From: Bacillus sp. UNC438CL73TsuS30
GTDB taxonomy: Bacteria > Bacillota > Bacilli > Bacillales > Cytobacillaceae
Direction: 5' to 3'
DNA length: 64,000 nucleotides
NCBI RefSeq assembly: GCF_000482325.1
Contig: NZ_KI535300.1
Span: forward strand, 1 to 64,000
The notes beneath the pieces are model-generated. The model saw nothing but the letters and a program-made list of their open reading frames with translations. It was not told the origin of the DNA and did not search any database. Position 1 is the stretch's first letter; each line of letters begins with the position of its first letter. This document shows positions 8,250-16,837 of this stretch, piece by piece. The position numbers and the translations under genes are program-made.

Positions 8250-9283
8250 TTGAAGCAAACCTTACGATTGTGGTTCCTTGCTATAACGAGGAAGAAATCC
8301 TGCCCGATACAATTTTCGAATTAAAGCAGCTTTTAGAAAGCTTGAAAGAGGAAAAGCTTGTTTCCTCTTTCAGCAAAATCCTTTTTGTCGATGATGGCAG
8401 TAAGGACCGCACCTGGGAAATTATTTATAAAGAAGGTTTGAAAAATGAAGCGATCCGCGGCCTTAAGCTATCTCGAAACGCCGGACACCAAAATGCACTA
8501 TTAGCGGGTCTTTTTACGGCAAAGGAAACGTCCGACTGTCTAATTACGATTGATGCGGATCTCCAGGATGATATTCAAGTAATCCGGGAATTTATCAAAA
8601 AATATCATGAAGGCTGCGAGATTGTTTACGGGGTCCGAAAAGGAAGGGAAACGGATACAATCTTTAAAAGAAGTACGGCACAAGGTTTTTATAAAGTGAT
8701 GAAAAAAATGGGTGTCGATTTAATTTATAATCATGCTGATTTTCGACTAATGAGCAAAAGGGCAGTAGAGGAACTGGAACGCTTTAAAGAGGTAAATTTA
8801 TTTTTAAGGGGAATTGTTCCGCTCCTTGGTTTCCGTTCCGATGTTGTTTATTACGACCGGAAAGAACGGCTTGCCGGCGAAACGAAGTATCCATTAAAAA
8901 AGATGATTGCCTTTGCCCTTGACGGCATTACTTCTTTCTCCGTGTCTCCGATTCGATTTGTCTTGTTTATCGGCTTTGTATCCTTTTTTATGAGTCTTTT
9001 ATTTGGGGGGTATTTTTTAACTCTTAAGTTTTTAGGAAATACGCAAACGGGGTGGACCTCGCTTATTACGTCCATTTGGCTGATTGGCGGCTTACAACTC
9101 ATCGCTATTGGATTGATTGGAGAGTATGTTGGGAAAATCTATAAAGAATCAAAGCAGCGTCCAAAATATATCATTGATATTGATTCCTTTAATTTACCGG
9201 TTTCCAGGCACCACTTACTAAATCGAACCCTCGAAGATGACTATTTTAAAAGAGAGCTAAAAAAGGCCACTGAAAGGAACTAA
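8246..9283 (+). CDS. GT2 polyprenyl-phosphate glycosyltransferase (YkoT/GtrB-like)
   Basis: 345-aa family 2 glycosyltransferase. The GT-A domain shows VVPCYNEEEILPDT near the N-terminus, DDGSKDRTWE, the metal-binding DADLQDD motif near residue 108, and RLMSKRAVEEL. Two C-terminal membrane helices (about residues 235-260 and 275-298) and a KYPLKKMIAFALDGI segment are typical of DPM1/GtrB-type enzymes that load glucose or a similar sugar onto undecaprenyl phosphate. Its ATG overlaps the stop of the upstream membrane protein (ATGA), so the two are translationally coupled: this enzyme likely makes the lipid-linked donor that the upstream protein uses. Confidence 0.88.
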   Translation: MIEANLTIVVPCYNEEEILPDTIFELKQLLESLKEEKLVSSFSKILFVDDGSKDRTWEIIYKEGLKNEAIRGLKLSRNAGHQNALLAGLFTAKETSDCLITIDADLQDDIQVIREFIKKYHEGCEIVYGVRKGRETDTIFKRSTAQGFYKVMKKMGVDLIYNHADFRLMSKRAVEELERFKEVNLFLRGIVPLLGFRSDVVYYDRKERLAGETKYPLKKMIAFALDGITSFSVSPIRFVLFIGFVSFFMSLLFGGYFLTLKFLGNTQTGWTSLITSIWLIGGLQLIAIGLIGEYVGKIYKESKQRPKYIIDIDSFNLPVSRHHLLNRTLEDDYFKRELKKATERN

Positions 9284-9286
9284 GCT

Positions 9287-9326
9287 AAAACGGGTTTTTC
9301 TGAAAAGGGAAAAACTCGTTTTTTTG
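9287..9326 (+). terminator. rho-independent terminator after the YkoST-like pair
   Basis: AAAACGGGTTTTTC pairs with GAAAAACTCGTTTT with one mismatch, followed by T residues. Confidence 0.75.
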
Positions 9327-9395
9327 TAGTACAACCCATCTTTCCTGAATAAAAATGAGAAGACAGGCTTTATTTTTAGGCAGGGGGAGAGAAAA

Positions 9396-10019
9396 TTGAA
9401 CATATTTTTAAGCTACATTTTACTGGGATTATCACTAGCCGCACCGATTGGTCCTATTAATGCAGCCCAAATAGACAGGGGCATTCGGAACGGCTTCATG
9501 CATGCCTGGTTAATCGGGGTAGGGGCCGTTGTGGCTGACGGGGTTTATATGCTCATCGTTTACATAGGAGTGGTTCAGTTTCTAGAAACACCAATCGTCC
9601 AAACCTTTTTATGGCTATTTGGCTGTTTTGTACTTATTTATACTGGAATAGAGAGTATTTTAAAGGCCGGTACACTAAGCTTGGAGTATACACGAAAAAA
9701 GGAACCATTGATCAAATCGTTTTTCTCGGGTTTTTTCATGTCAATTTCCAACCCATTAACGATTCTATTTTGGTTAGGGATTTATGGGTCCGTACTAGCA
9801 AAAACCGCAGCCACCTCGACTAGCGGAGAATTAATTATTTATAGTACTGCGATATTTATTGGACTTTTATTGTGGGATATTACCATGGCGGGGGTATCGA
9901 GCAGCTTTCGTAATTTTTTAACCTCTCGATTATTAGTAATGATTTCTCTTCTTTCCGGACTTTCTTTGATAGGCTTCGGCTTATACTTTGGAATCCAAGC
10001 TTTTCAAATATTATTTTAA
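9396..10019 (+). CDS. LysE family translocator
   Basis: 207-aa membrane protein with about six hydrophobic helices and the LysE/RhtB signature AAPIGPINAAQIDRGIRNG near the N-terminus. The family exports amino acids or small metabolites; the substrate cannot be read from sequence. The start is a TTG with CAGGGGGAG at good spacing. A second family hallmark, SFFSGFFMSISNPLTILFW, lies at about residues 107-125. No partner regulator is adjacent. Confidence 0.85.
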   Translation: MNIFLSYILLGLSLAAPIGPINAAQIDRGIRNGFMHAWLIGVGAVVADGVYMLIVYIGVVQFLETPIVQTFLWLFGCFVLIYTGIESILKAGTLSLEYTRKKEPLIKSFFSGFFMSISNPLTILFWLGIYGSVLAKTAATSTSGELIIYSTAIFIGLLLWDITMAGVSSSFRNFLTSRLLVMISLLSGLSLIGFGLYFGIQAFQILF

Positions 10020-10047
10020 TTATTGGGATAATTTCGATTCGGATGTA

Positions 10048-10077
10048 TTGACAAATAAAACAGCCTCCAATTAATAT
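10048..10077 (+). promoter_or_regulatory. sigma-A-type promoter of the YerA-like gene
   Basis: TTGACA at 10048-10053 and TAATAT at 10072-10077, separated by 18 bp. Its position makes translation from the ATG at 10079 impossible for this transcript and favours the downstream GTG start. Confidence 0.6.
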
Positions 10078-10150
10078 TATGTTTAATAGACGGTATTTTA
10101 CGAAGCGTAATACTGTACGGATTAAACTTTTTAAAAATGGGGGGAAGTTT

Positions 10151-11932
10151 GTGCATTTTACAGCTCAAAGAAGTGAATTAATCGAAGTTGCCAAAGGTGA
10201 ACGGCCCGCAGATTTATTTATAAAAGGCGGAACGGTTATTAATGTGTATTCAGGGGAATTCTTGAAACTTAATATTGCCGTATATAAGGATTGCATTGCC
10301 TATGTGGGATCTAGTGAAACCTCGATTGGACCCGAAACAAAGGTCATTAATGCAGAAGGAAAGTATGTATCCCCTGGGTTTATCGAAGCACATGCCCACC
10401 CATGGGTGGTTTATAATCCCATAAGTGTTACGGAGAAAGTACTGTCGTTAGGAACCACCACCACTGTTAATGATAATTTGTTTTTTTATCTACATATGGG
10501 GGCAAAGGGATTTAAAGCGATGGCAAACGATTTAAAAGTATTGCCTGGAAATTTCCTCTGGCTGGTCCGGCTTGTTTCACAAGCCGATTATCCGGGTGAA
10601 CGTGAGTGGTACAATCATAAGGATATACAGGAACTATTGGAACTTGATAATGTTGTAGGATCAGCGGAGGTAACGCGTTGGCCGCTTTTATATCAAGGGG
10701 ATCCATTTTTACTTGAAACAATGGATTTTATAAAGAAACTAGGTAAGGTTTCTGATGGGCATACAGCGGGCTGCTCTTATGAAAAATTAAACGCGGTTGT
10801 GGCATCCGGTGTAACAGCGTGTCATGAAGCAATTACAGCTAAGGAAGCTTTTGACCGCCTAAGACTGGGCATGTGGACGGTGCTCCGCAATAGCTCATTG
10901 CGCCCGGATTTAGGGGAGCTTGTCAAACTTATTGTTGACGGGAAGGTGAACACGAGCAGAATCGTAATGACAACGGACGGTCCGCATCCAGGATTTATTG
11001 AAAAAGAAGGCTTTGTTGATGGACTTGTCAGACAGGCTGCCCGACTTGGTGTCCCTGTGATGAATGCCATTCAGATGGTCACCATCAATGCAGCAACTTA
11101 CCTAAGGCTTGATGACTACATTGGAGGTATTGCTCCCGGCAGAAAAGCGGATATTTTGCTGCTTCCGAATTTAGTAGATTTTCAACCTGATATGGTCATT
11201 GCATCAGGGGAAATTGTAGCTGAGAATGGAGAATTAAATGTATCTCTTCCCGAAATCGACTGGAATCAATATATTGTAAGGGAACCATTTGCTTTTTCAA
11301 AATCGGCCTTGGAAAATTTGAATCTGTACCGCTATCCGCATCCATCTGAAAAGGTTCCTGTGCCAGTTTCGTATTTTAAAAGTAATGTTATTACCCAAAG
11401 AAAGGATACGGAACTCCCGTCCGTAAACGGATATGTGGATCTTTCGGACCATGAAGGGCTAGTATATGCTGCTTTAATTGATCGAAGGGGTGAATGGGTC
11501 TCAAAGGCGATATTAGAAAGATTTGCCGTAAATCTGGATGGTATGGCCTCTACCTACAATACGACCACTGAGCTTCTCGCGGTCGGAAGAAATCCGGAAT
11601 CGATGAAAAGAGCGGCAGTAAGAGTCCATGAAATGGGAGGAGGAGTTGTGATTGTCGACGGTGATGAAGTGGTGTTGGAAATCCCGCTGCCGCTGACGGG
11701 AATGATGACAACGAATCCAACCTTTTCTGCAGCAGTGAATTACCATGACCAACTTTTGGCCGCTGTACAGGAGCGCGGTTTCCCATTCCATGACATTCTT
11801 TATACCTTGTTATTTTTAACCTGTGATTTTCTGCCGGGGCTTCGGTTAGTTCCATATGGTTTATATGAGGTCAAGACAGATGAAATTTTACTGCCTTCAG
11901 CACCTTTTAAGACGCTGACTTATCAAAATTAA
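10151..11932 (+). CDS. adenine deaminase-like amidohydrolase (YerA type)
   Basis: 593-aa amidohydrolase-superfamily protein resembling B. subtilis YerA, a putative adenine deaminase (adenine to hypoxanthine plus ammonia). Seen: the metal-binding EAHAHP motif, HTAG and CHEAI histidine segments, the MTTDGPHPG aspartate segment, and IGGIAPGRKADILLLP typical of the adenine deaminase C-terminal beta domain. I start at GTG 10151, because a GGGGGGAAG site precedes it and a promoter lies between it and the upstream ATG at 10079. The active-site context differs somewhat from classical AdeC, so another purine or cyclic amide substrate is possible. Confidence 0.82.
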   Translation: MHFTAQRSELIEVAKGERPADLFIKGGTVINVYSGEFLKLNIAVYKDCIAYVGSSETSIGPETKVINAEGKYVSPGFIEAHAHPWVVYNPISVTEKVLSLGTTTTVNDNLFFYLHMGAKGFKAMANDLKVLPGNFLWLVRLVSQADYPGEREWYNHKDIQELLELDNVVGSAEVTRWPLLYQGDPFLLETMDFIKKLGKVSDGHTAGCSYEKLNAVVASGVTACHEAITAKEAFDRLRLGMWTVLRNSSLRPDLGELVKLIVDGKVNTSRIVMTTDGPHPGFIEKEGFVDGLVRQAARLGVPVMNAIQMVTINAATYLRLDDYIGGIAPGRKADILLLPNLVDFQPDMVIASGEIVAENGELNVSLPEIDWNQYIVREPFAFSKSALENLNLYRYPHPSEKVPVPVSYFKSNVITQRKDTELPSVNGYVDLSDHEGLVYAALIDRRGEWVSKAILERFAVNLDGMASTYNTTTELLAVGRNPESMKRAAVRVHEMGGGVVIVDGDEVVLEIPLPLTGMMTTNPTFSAAVNYHDQLLAAVQERGFPFHDILYTLLFLTCDFLPGLRLVPYGLYEVKTDEILLPSAPFKTLTYQN

Positions 11933-11937
11933 TAATT

Positions 11938-11981
11938 AAAAAAACAGAAGCAGCCATCAAAACTTGGCTGCTTCTGTTTTT
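11938..11981. terminator. bidirectional terminator between convergent genes
   Basis: Sixteen-base stem AAAACAGAAGCAGCCA / TGGCTGCTTCTGTTTT with an 8-base loop, A-run on one side and T-run on the other. It lies between the YerA-like gene and the convergent MBL gene, whose last codons and stop fall inside the hairpin. Confidence 0.85.
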
Positions 11982-12961
11982 GCTCTTGAACTATTAACCG
12001 AGTAGTGCCATACCCCATTTACAAGTTCCTTCTCAATTTTCCCCTGTAATTCAAGATAGTCTAGGTGACCGATGATTTCGGACATGACCAGAGAGAACTG
12101 CTCGTAATAAGTATTTTTGTAATAGGCTTCAGCAATTGCACTTCCAGTAGAGTATCCTGACTGAATGAATTGAATCACGCGTTCTGCTTTTTTCTCAATG
12201 CGATCAAGCCGTTTTACAATCAATGAATCGGGTTTTTCAATTAGGATGCCATGGCCTGAAAAAACAAGTTCTGCATGAAGGGATAGGCATTTTTTTAAGG
12301 AAGCAATCTGCTGTGAAAGAGTTGGAAGTCGAATCCCATATGAGTCTGGCTCTACTAATGCATTACTTGAAATATGCTCAATCAACAAATCACCGGCAAA
12401 CAACCAGTTTTGTTTTTCATGATAAAAGGCGATTTGGTCCGGAGAATGTCCCGGAACCTCAACGATTTGAAAATTGCCTTTTTGCTTATCCTCAATGGGA
12501 ATAAGATTAGCTTGAATCATATTTTTTTTATTTTGCTCTATAGCTTTTTTCAAGTAGGCTGTATGGTGTTCCCCCTTCTCCCCACAGCCCATTTCCCTGT
12601 AAAGTTTTGAATAAAAATCTACCCTCATTTCCAGGAAGTTTTTGTCCCGTTTTAACCGTGCAATGGAATCTTGGTGACAATATACTGGAATTGGGTTTAC
12701 TGATGTAATTCTATCCACTAAACCTACATGGTCGATATGATGATGCGTAAGGAGGATTTCTGTAATATCCTTTATCGTAAATCCATTTCTTTTTAGGCCA
12801 TCCATTAAACCATTCCAACATGCTTCATTATTCCATCCGGCATCAATCAACGAAAGGGATTGATCTTGTTTTACTACATAGAAGTTTACGCTTTTTAATG
12901 ATGATGGTTCAGGAATCATGATCGGGAAGACCTCAATACAGGATTTATTTAATTCACTCAA
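11957..12961 (-). CDS. MBL-fold metallo-hydrolase (first of two paralogues)
   Basis: 334-aa metallo-beta-lactamase-fold hydrolase with the full zinc site: LTHHHIDHVG (HxHxDH) near residue 73, PGHSPDQ, FAGD and FSGHG. The last 90 residues form a helical, winged-helix-like tail (IIGHLDYLELQGKIEKE) as in many acyl-CoA or lactone MBL hydrolases. A paralogue of the same length and layout is encoded at 15561-16556, inside the aromatic-acid island, and this gene diverges from the first enoyl-CoA hydratase of that island. That suggests hydrolysis of a CoA thioester or related ester in the pathway, which is inference only. Confidence 0.85.
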   Translation of the reverse strand: MSELNKSCIEVFPIMIPEPSSLKSVNFYVVKQDQSLSLIDAGWNNEACWNGLMDGLKRNGFTIKDITEILLTHHHIDHVGLVDRITSVNPIPVYCHQDSIARLKRDKNFLEMRVDFYSKLYREMGCGEKGEHHTAYLKKAIEQNKKNMIQANLIPIEDKQKGNFQIVEVPGHSPDQIAFYHEKQNWLFAGDLLIEHISSNALVEPDSYGIRLPTLSQQIASLKKCLSLHAELVFSGHGILIEKPDSLIVKRLDRIEKKAERVIQFIQSGYSTGSAIAEAYYKNTYYEQFSLVMSEIIGHLDYLELQGKIEKELVNGVWHYSVNSSRAKTEAAKF

Positions 12962-13064
12962 AGGTTACACCCCTTTTTATTTTCAAAATTGCGAAATTAA
13001 TGTAAATTATACCAATGAATCGATGTATCAACAAAGAATACGCATCGTTCCTTTTTATGTTTTT

Positions 13065-13091
13065 ATTACGTTCGTATAAAAAAAGTATAAA
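13065..13091 (+). promoter_or_regulatory. candidate operator upstream of the first enoyl-CoA hydratase
   Basis: Contains ATTACG then TCGTATAAAAAAAGTATAAA, two GTATAAA half-sites 10-11 bp apart. Nearly the same sequence occurs upstream of paaA at 16599-16619, and ATTACGTTTTT recurs at 16716. The shared motif suggests one regulator, most likely PaaX, controls both units. The remaining part of 12962-13254 holds no gene that I can see. Confidence 0.5.
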
Positions 13092-13254
13092 GTTAAGGAA
13101 ACAGAAGAATGTCCATGGAAACGAAAGAAAATTGCAGATTATTTTGCCTAAATGGGCATATTCGTCATTTTAAAAATAATATGAAAGTTGTGTATATTAT
13201 GTATATAGCACGACAGAAATAAAATCATAATAAAACTTTGAGGAGGATTTTAAA

Positions 13255-14049
13255 TTGACAACAGTAACCGAAACAAAAACATTAACAGTAAAAAAACTAG
13301 ATGGAGTTGCAGAGGTTCACATTCATGTTAACAAAACGAATGCATATGACTTGGAATATTATAAAGAATTAAACGCAGCCATTGATGACATTCGTTTTGA
13401 CAGCGATATTAAAGTAGCTGTATTAATGAGTGATATGCCAAAATTCTTCTCAGCCGGTGCAAATATTAATTTCCTAAAAGCAGCAGAGCCGCGCTTTAAA
13501 ACTCAATTCTGCCTATTCTGTAATGAAACACTTGATAAGATTGCCCGCTCTCCACAAATTTGGATTGCATGTTTGGAAGGGCACACCGTTGGCGGCGGTT
13601 TAGAAATGGCGTTAGCTTGCGACTTACGCTTCATGGGTGACCAAGCTGGTAGAATCGGTCTTCCGGAAGTATCTCTTGGAGTATTGGCAGGTACAGGCGG
13701 TACACAACGCTTAGCCCGTCAAGTTGGACATTCTAAAGCGCTTGATTTAAACATTACTGGTGAAACATTAACACCTCAAGAAGCTCTTGAAATTAAATTA
13801 GTTGATCGAGTTTTCCCACAAGAAGAAACGAGAGCAAAAACATTAGAATATGCACAAAAAGTTGCCAAAAGCGCATCCTATGCAGTTTCCAATATTAAGC
13901 TTTCGATTATGAATGGTAAAGAAATGCCTCTAAATGTGGCAATCCGTTACGAGGGTGAACTACAAAACCTATTATTCCGCTCTCAAGATGCAAAAGAAGG
14001 ACTAAGCGCATTCATCGATAAACGTGAAGCAAATTGGACTGGGCAGTAA
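13255..14049 (+). CDS. enoyl-CoA hydratase/isomerase family protein, copy 1
   Basis: 264-aa crotonase-fold enzyme, TTG start behind GAGGAGG. The CoA/oxyanion motifs are present (FFSAGANINFL, VGGGLEMALACDLRF) and both acid residues of true hydratases are kept: Glu in GGGLEMA and Glu in LPEVSLG. It probably hydrates a 2,3-unsaturated acyl-CoA or acts on the ring-epoxide intermediate of the pathway. It differs from the copy at 19173 by only about 25 residues, so it is a recent duplicate. It stands alone between an operator-like motif and a strong terminator. Confidence 0.88.
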   Translation: MTTVTETKTLTVKKLDGVAEVHIHVNKTNAYDLEYYKELNAAIDDIRFDSDIKVAVLMSDMPKFFSAGANINFLKAAEPRFKTQFCLFCNETLDKIARSPQIWIACLEGHTVGGGLEMALACDLRFMGDQAGRIGLPEVSLGVLAGTGGTQRLARQVGHSKALDLNITGETLTPQEALEIKLVDRVFPQEETRAKTLEYAQKVAKSASYAVSNIKLSIMNGKEMPLNVAIRYEGELQNLLFRSQDAKEGLSAFIDKREANWTGQ

Positions 14050-14054
14050 AATAC

Positions 14055-14088
14055 AAAATGGCGATATCGGCAATCGATATCGCCATTT
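14055..14088 (+). terminator. rho-independent terminator after enoyl-CoA hydratase copy 1
   Basis: AAAATGGCGATATCG / CGATATCGCCATTTT, a perfect 15-bp stem with a 4-base loop, followed by TTTA. Confidence 0.88.
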
Positions 14089-14118
14089 TAATCAAAGAAA
14101 TCGAAGTGGGGGATTTGG

Positions 14119-14568
14119 ATGCGTTCAAATGAACTGGAGGTTTTAATTAATTGGGGGGACACGGATAAAGCGGGTATTGTTTATTATCCTAACTTTTTTA
14201 AATGGTTTGATATTGCAGGACATCAATTTTTTAGAAGTTGTAATCTAGCTCCTGCCAAATTGGAGGAAGAACGAGGAATCATTGTTCCATTACTTGATGT
14301 TCAATGCACATTTGAAAAATCATTACTTTACGATGACCTCATCACAATTCATACAAAAGTAGAAGAAATCAATCGGAAAACGATTAAATTGAGGCATGTA
14401 ATATATAGAGATGGTGTTCGCTGTGCACAGGGGTATGAATTACGAGGCTGGGTAGAAAAATCATCGGAGGGAATCAAGGCTGTTATTATTCCGGAAGATG
14501 TTAAAGCCATTCTTAATGAAAATATCGAAACAAAGGCAGATAAAAATAGACCTAGGTTTAATGCATAA
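14119..14568 (+). CDS. 4HBT-type hotdog acyl-CoA thioesterase
   Basis: 149-aa single hotdog-domain protein. The segment WGDTDKAGIVYYPNFFKWFD is the 4-hydroxybenzoyl-CoA thioesterase signature with the catalytic Asp (DxDxAGIVYYP). Such enzymes split aryl-CoA or acyl-CoA to the free acid and CoA. GGGGG lies before the ATG. In the island it sits between a hydratase and paaX; a role in releasing hydroxybenzoate from hydroxybenzoyl-CoA, or in recycling CoA trapped in dead-end products, would fit. The true substrate is not determined. Confidence 0.85.
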   Translation: MRSNELEVLINWGDTDKAGIVYYPNFFKWFDIAGHQFFRSCNLAPAKLEEERGIIVPLLDVQCTFEKSLLYDDLITIHTKVEEINRKTIKLRHVIYRDGVRCAQGYELRGWVEKSSEGIKAVIIPEDVKAILNENIETKADKNRPRFNA

Positions 14569-14643
14569 GCTAAGACAATCCTCTATAATATTAATGTCTC
14601 ATTAAGATGATTTACAAAAAATGCGAATACTACTAAGTACTGG

Positions 14644-15534
14644 ATGGTGGCAGCAATGAAACCGAGATCACTAATGTTTACTCTTTATGGAGAATACATT
14701 CAATATTATGGAGAAGAAATCTGGGTCGGGAGTTTAATTCAATTAATGAATGGATTTGGTATCTCAGAATCCTCTGTCCGCGGTGCCATTTTAAGAATGG
14801 TACAAAAGGATTTATTGCAAGTGAGAAAGAAAGGAAATAAAAGCTATTACTCTGTAACAGAGCTGGGGAGAAGAAGGGTCGAAGACGGGGTAACAAGAGT
14901 ATATTCAGCCCCTAGATCACATTGGGACGGGAAATGGAGAATTTTAAGTTACTCCTTTCCTGAGGAAAAACGTGAGCTTCGCAATGAAATTCGCAAGGAG
15001 CTAACGTGGACTGGATTTGGAATGCTTTCAAATAGTACTTGGGTTAGCCCGAACCCCCTTGAAAATCAAGTAATAGAAATGATTAAAAACTATAAAATAG
15101 AAGAAAATGCGATCCTTTTTAGCTCCTCTGACGTTGTTTCTCATCCCAAAGAATGGATTATGGAAAAGGGCTGGGATTTTCAACAGGTTTCCGATAATTA
15201 CATTCATTTCATTGAAAAATATTCACCTAAATTTGAACAACTGCGTGAAAAGGCGTTGAATAATGAGTTATCAGATGAAGAATGTTTTATTAAGCGAACC
15301 ACGATTGTTCATGAATATCGAAAGTTCCTTTTTCAGGACCCGGGGTTTCCGCGGGATTTAATGCCTGAGGATTGGGTTGGAGCAAAGGCTAGAGAGTTAT
15401 TTTGGAATATTCATCAACTAATATCGATTCCTGCTGTCCGCCATTTTGAATCTATTTATGAAGCTGCTCCTGATCGTGATATTAAGCCTCAACGGGACAA
15501 GGCCATTAATCCGTTTAAAGAAGTTTATGTGTAG
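14644..15534 (+). CDS. paaX: PaaX family transcriptional regulator
   Basis: 296-aa PaaX-type repressor, which in other bacteria binds operators of phenylacetate genes and is released by phenylacetyl-CoA. Order: N-terminal winged helix (MKPRSLMFTLYGEYI, then ISESSVRGAILRMVQKDLL), a central domain with SHWDGKWRILSYSFPEE, and a C-terminal PaaX-C region containing LFQDPGFPRDLMPEDWVG. An in-frame ATG at 14656 is an alternative start; neither has a strong ribosome binding site. It is followed after 26 bp by the second MBL gene. The inducer here may be benzoyl-CoA or phenylacetyl-CoA given the neighbouring ligase. Confidence 0.92.
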   Translation: MVAAMKPRSLMFTLYGEYIQYYGEEIWVGSLIQLMNGFGISESSVRGAILRMVQKDLLQVRKKGNKSYYSVTELGRRRVEDGVTRVYSAPRSHWDGKWRILSYSFPEEKRELRNEIRKELTWTGFGMLSNSTWVSPNPLENQVIEMIKNYKIEENAILFSSSDVVSHPKEWIMEKGWDFQQVSDNYIHFIEKYSPKFEQLREKALNNELSDEECFIKRTTIVHEYRKFLFQDPGFPRDLMPEDWVGAKARELFWNIHQLISIPAVRHFESIYEAAPDRDIKPQRDKAINPFKEVYV

Positions 15535-15560
15535 ACAGGAAAGCACGTAGGGAGGAAGAC

Positions 15561-16556
15561 ATGATAAACACCTTTCAAAACGGTGAAGCTGTAACCATTG
15601 AAAAAATTGTTTTTAATGGATATCGCATTGGGATTCCCATCCCTTTTCCGATGAAGTATGTGTATTGCTATCTGTTTAAACAACAGGATGGATATGTTTT
15701 AATTGATGTTGGCTACAACAATAAACGTGGAAAAACAGCCTGGAAAGAAGCCTTTCGAGAACTTCATATGGAGCCGGGCGAGATTAAAATGATTTATTTA
15801 ACCCATTTTCATCCTGATCATGCCGGGCTTGCAGGCTGGATGCACCAATTAACAGGGGCACCTATCTATATGCACAGGATTGATGCCAAAATGATGGAGC
15901 ATGTTTGGGGAGAAAATAGCAGCCAATCAAGAAACATCAAGGAAATGGTAATTGAACATGGAGCGCCTCAGGCGTTAGCTTGCGAGATTGAAAAACAAAT
16001 GGATGTATTAGTACATCATGTGCAGCCAATCCCTGCCATTCACACGATTTCTGACCAGGTGGTGTTTGCTAATAAAGAATGGAAGGTCATACATACACCG
16101 GGTCATAGTACAGGACACATTTGCTTTTTCCAAGAAGAGGAGCGAGTGTTAATCTCAGGGGATCATATTCTTGAAAAAATTACCCCCAATATTAGTGTGT
16201 GGCCAGGAGCGAGCCAGACACCACTTCATGATTATATAAATTCTCTTCATAGAGTAGAAGATTTACAGGCTAGGATAGCCTATACAGCCCATAGAAGTCC
16301 GATAGAGAACGTAAATGAGAGGATAAAGGAACTACTGCAGCACCATGAAGAACGGTTAACATCTATTTTGGAGCTGGTACAAAACCGGACAGCTTTTGAA
16401 GTTGCCGGGGATCTTTTTGCCCATAAGGAGCTAACCCCGCACCAATGGCGTTTTGCTATTGCCGAAACAATCGCTCACTTAGACTATTTATCTATTGAAA
16501 ACCGAGCAGAAAAAATAATGGGATTTCCGATAAAATATGAAAAGTCGAACGAATAA
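15561..16556 (+). CDS. MBL-fold metallo-hydrolase (second paralogue)
   Basis: 331-aa metallo-beta-lactamase-fold hydrolase, with LTHFHPDHAG (HxHxDH), TPGHSTGH, ISGDHIL and YTAHRSP completing the dinuclear zinc site, and a helical C-terminal tail ending in the AHLDYL segment shared with the paralogue at 11957. GGGAGGAAG precedes the ATG. It is probably co-transcribed with the thioesterase and paaX and is closed by a terminator. A hydrolytic step on a CoA ester, lactone or oxepin-type product is plausible but cannot be assigned. Confidence 0.85.
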   Translation: MINTFQNGEAVTIEKIVFNGYRIGIPIPFPMKYVYCYLFKQQDGYVLIDVGYNNKRGKTAWKEAFRELHMEPGEIKMIYLTHFHPDHAGLAGWMHQLTGAPIYMHRIDAKMMEHVWGENSSQSRNIKEMVIEHGAPQALACEIEKQMDVLVHHVQPIPAIHTISDQVVFANKEWKVIHTPGHSTGHICFFQEEERVLISGDHILEKITPNISVWPGASQTPLHDYINSLHRVEDLQARIAYTAHRSPIENVNERIKELLQHHEERLTSILELVQNRTAFEVAGDLFAHKELTPHQWRFAIAETIAHLDYLSIENRAEKIMGFPIKYEKSNE

Positions 16557-16594
16557 AAAGGACAACACATTTGATATGTGTTGTCCCTTTTTAA
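16557..16594 (+). terminator. rho-independent terminator after the MBL gene
   Basis: GACAACACAT, loop TTGA, then ATGTGTTGTC within 16561-16587, followed by CCTTTTT. Confidence 0.88.
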
Positions 16595-16598
16595 TTGG

Positions 16599-16619
16599 TC
16601 GTATAAAAAACGTATAAAC
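16599..16619 (+). promoter_or_regulatory. candidate operator copy upstream of paaA
   Basis: CGTATAAAAAACGTATAAA: two CGTATAAA half-sites with an 11-bp period. The site at 13073-13091 upstream of the first hydratase has the same half-site arrangement with one base changed. Confidence 0.5.
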
Positions 16620-16715
16620 CTAGGACTGGTTATTAGGATAAATGAAGCCCACCAAGATTTAAAAAGTGAGCTATTGGGAGGGGGACTTGGGAAAACAGGG
16701 CTTCAACATAATTAA

Positions 16716-16787
16716 ATTACGTTTTTAATATTATCAGCATAAAAACGTAATAAAGTAATTGACAGATAATTATTAATATTCTATATT
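16716..16787 (+). promoter_or_regulatory. paaA promoter with adjoining inverted repeat
   Basis: TTGACA at 16759-16764 and TATATT at 16782-16787 with 17-bp spacing form a near-consensus sigma-A promoter for the epoxidase operon. Directly upstream, ATTACGTTTTT (16716-16726) and AAAAACGTAAT (16741-16751) are perfect 11-bp inverted repeats with a 14-bp gap, a good regulator binding site. The leader of about 45 bases runs to the AAAGGAG of paaA. Confidence 0.65.
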
Positions 16788-16837
16788 ATATTATATAAAC
16801 GGTGTGCAAAAAAACATAATGAAGAAAGGAGCTAAAT

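Noticed and set aside
9611..9823. 70-aa frame inside the LysE gene
   Set aside because: Shadow frame within a well-supported gene, with no ribosome binding site of its own.
10079..10150. ATG at 10079 as start of the YerA-like gene
   Set aside because: It lies at the end of the -10 element of a good promoter; the GTG at 10151 has a strong ribosome binding site.
12223..12610. Two plus-strand frames opposite the first MBL gene
   Set aside because: They are antisense to a gene with complete zinc motifs and look like random low-complexity peptides.
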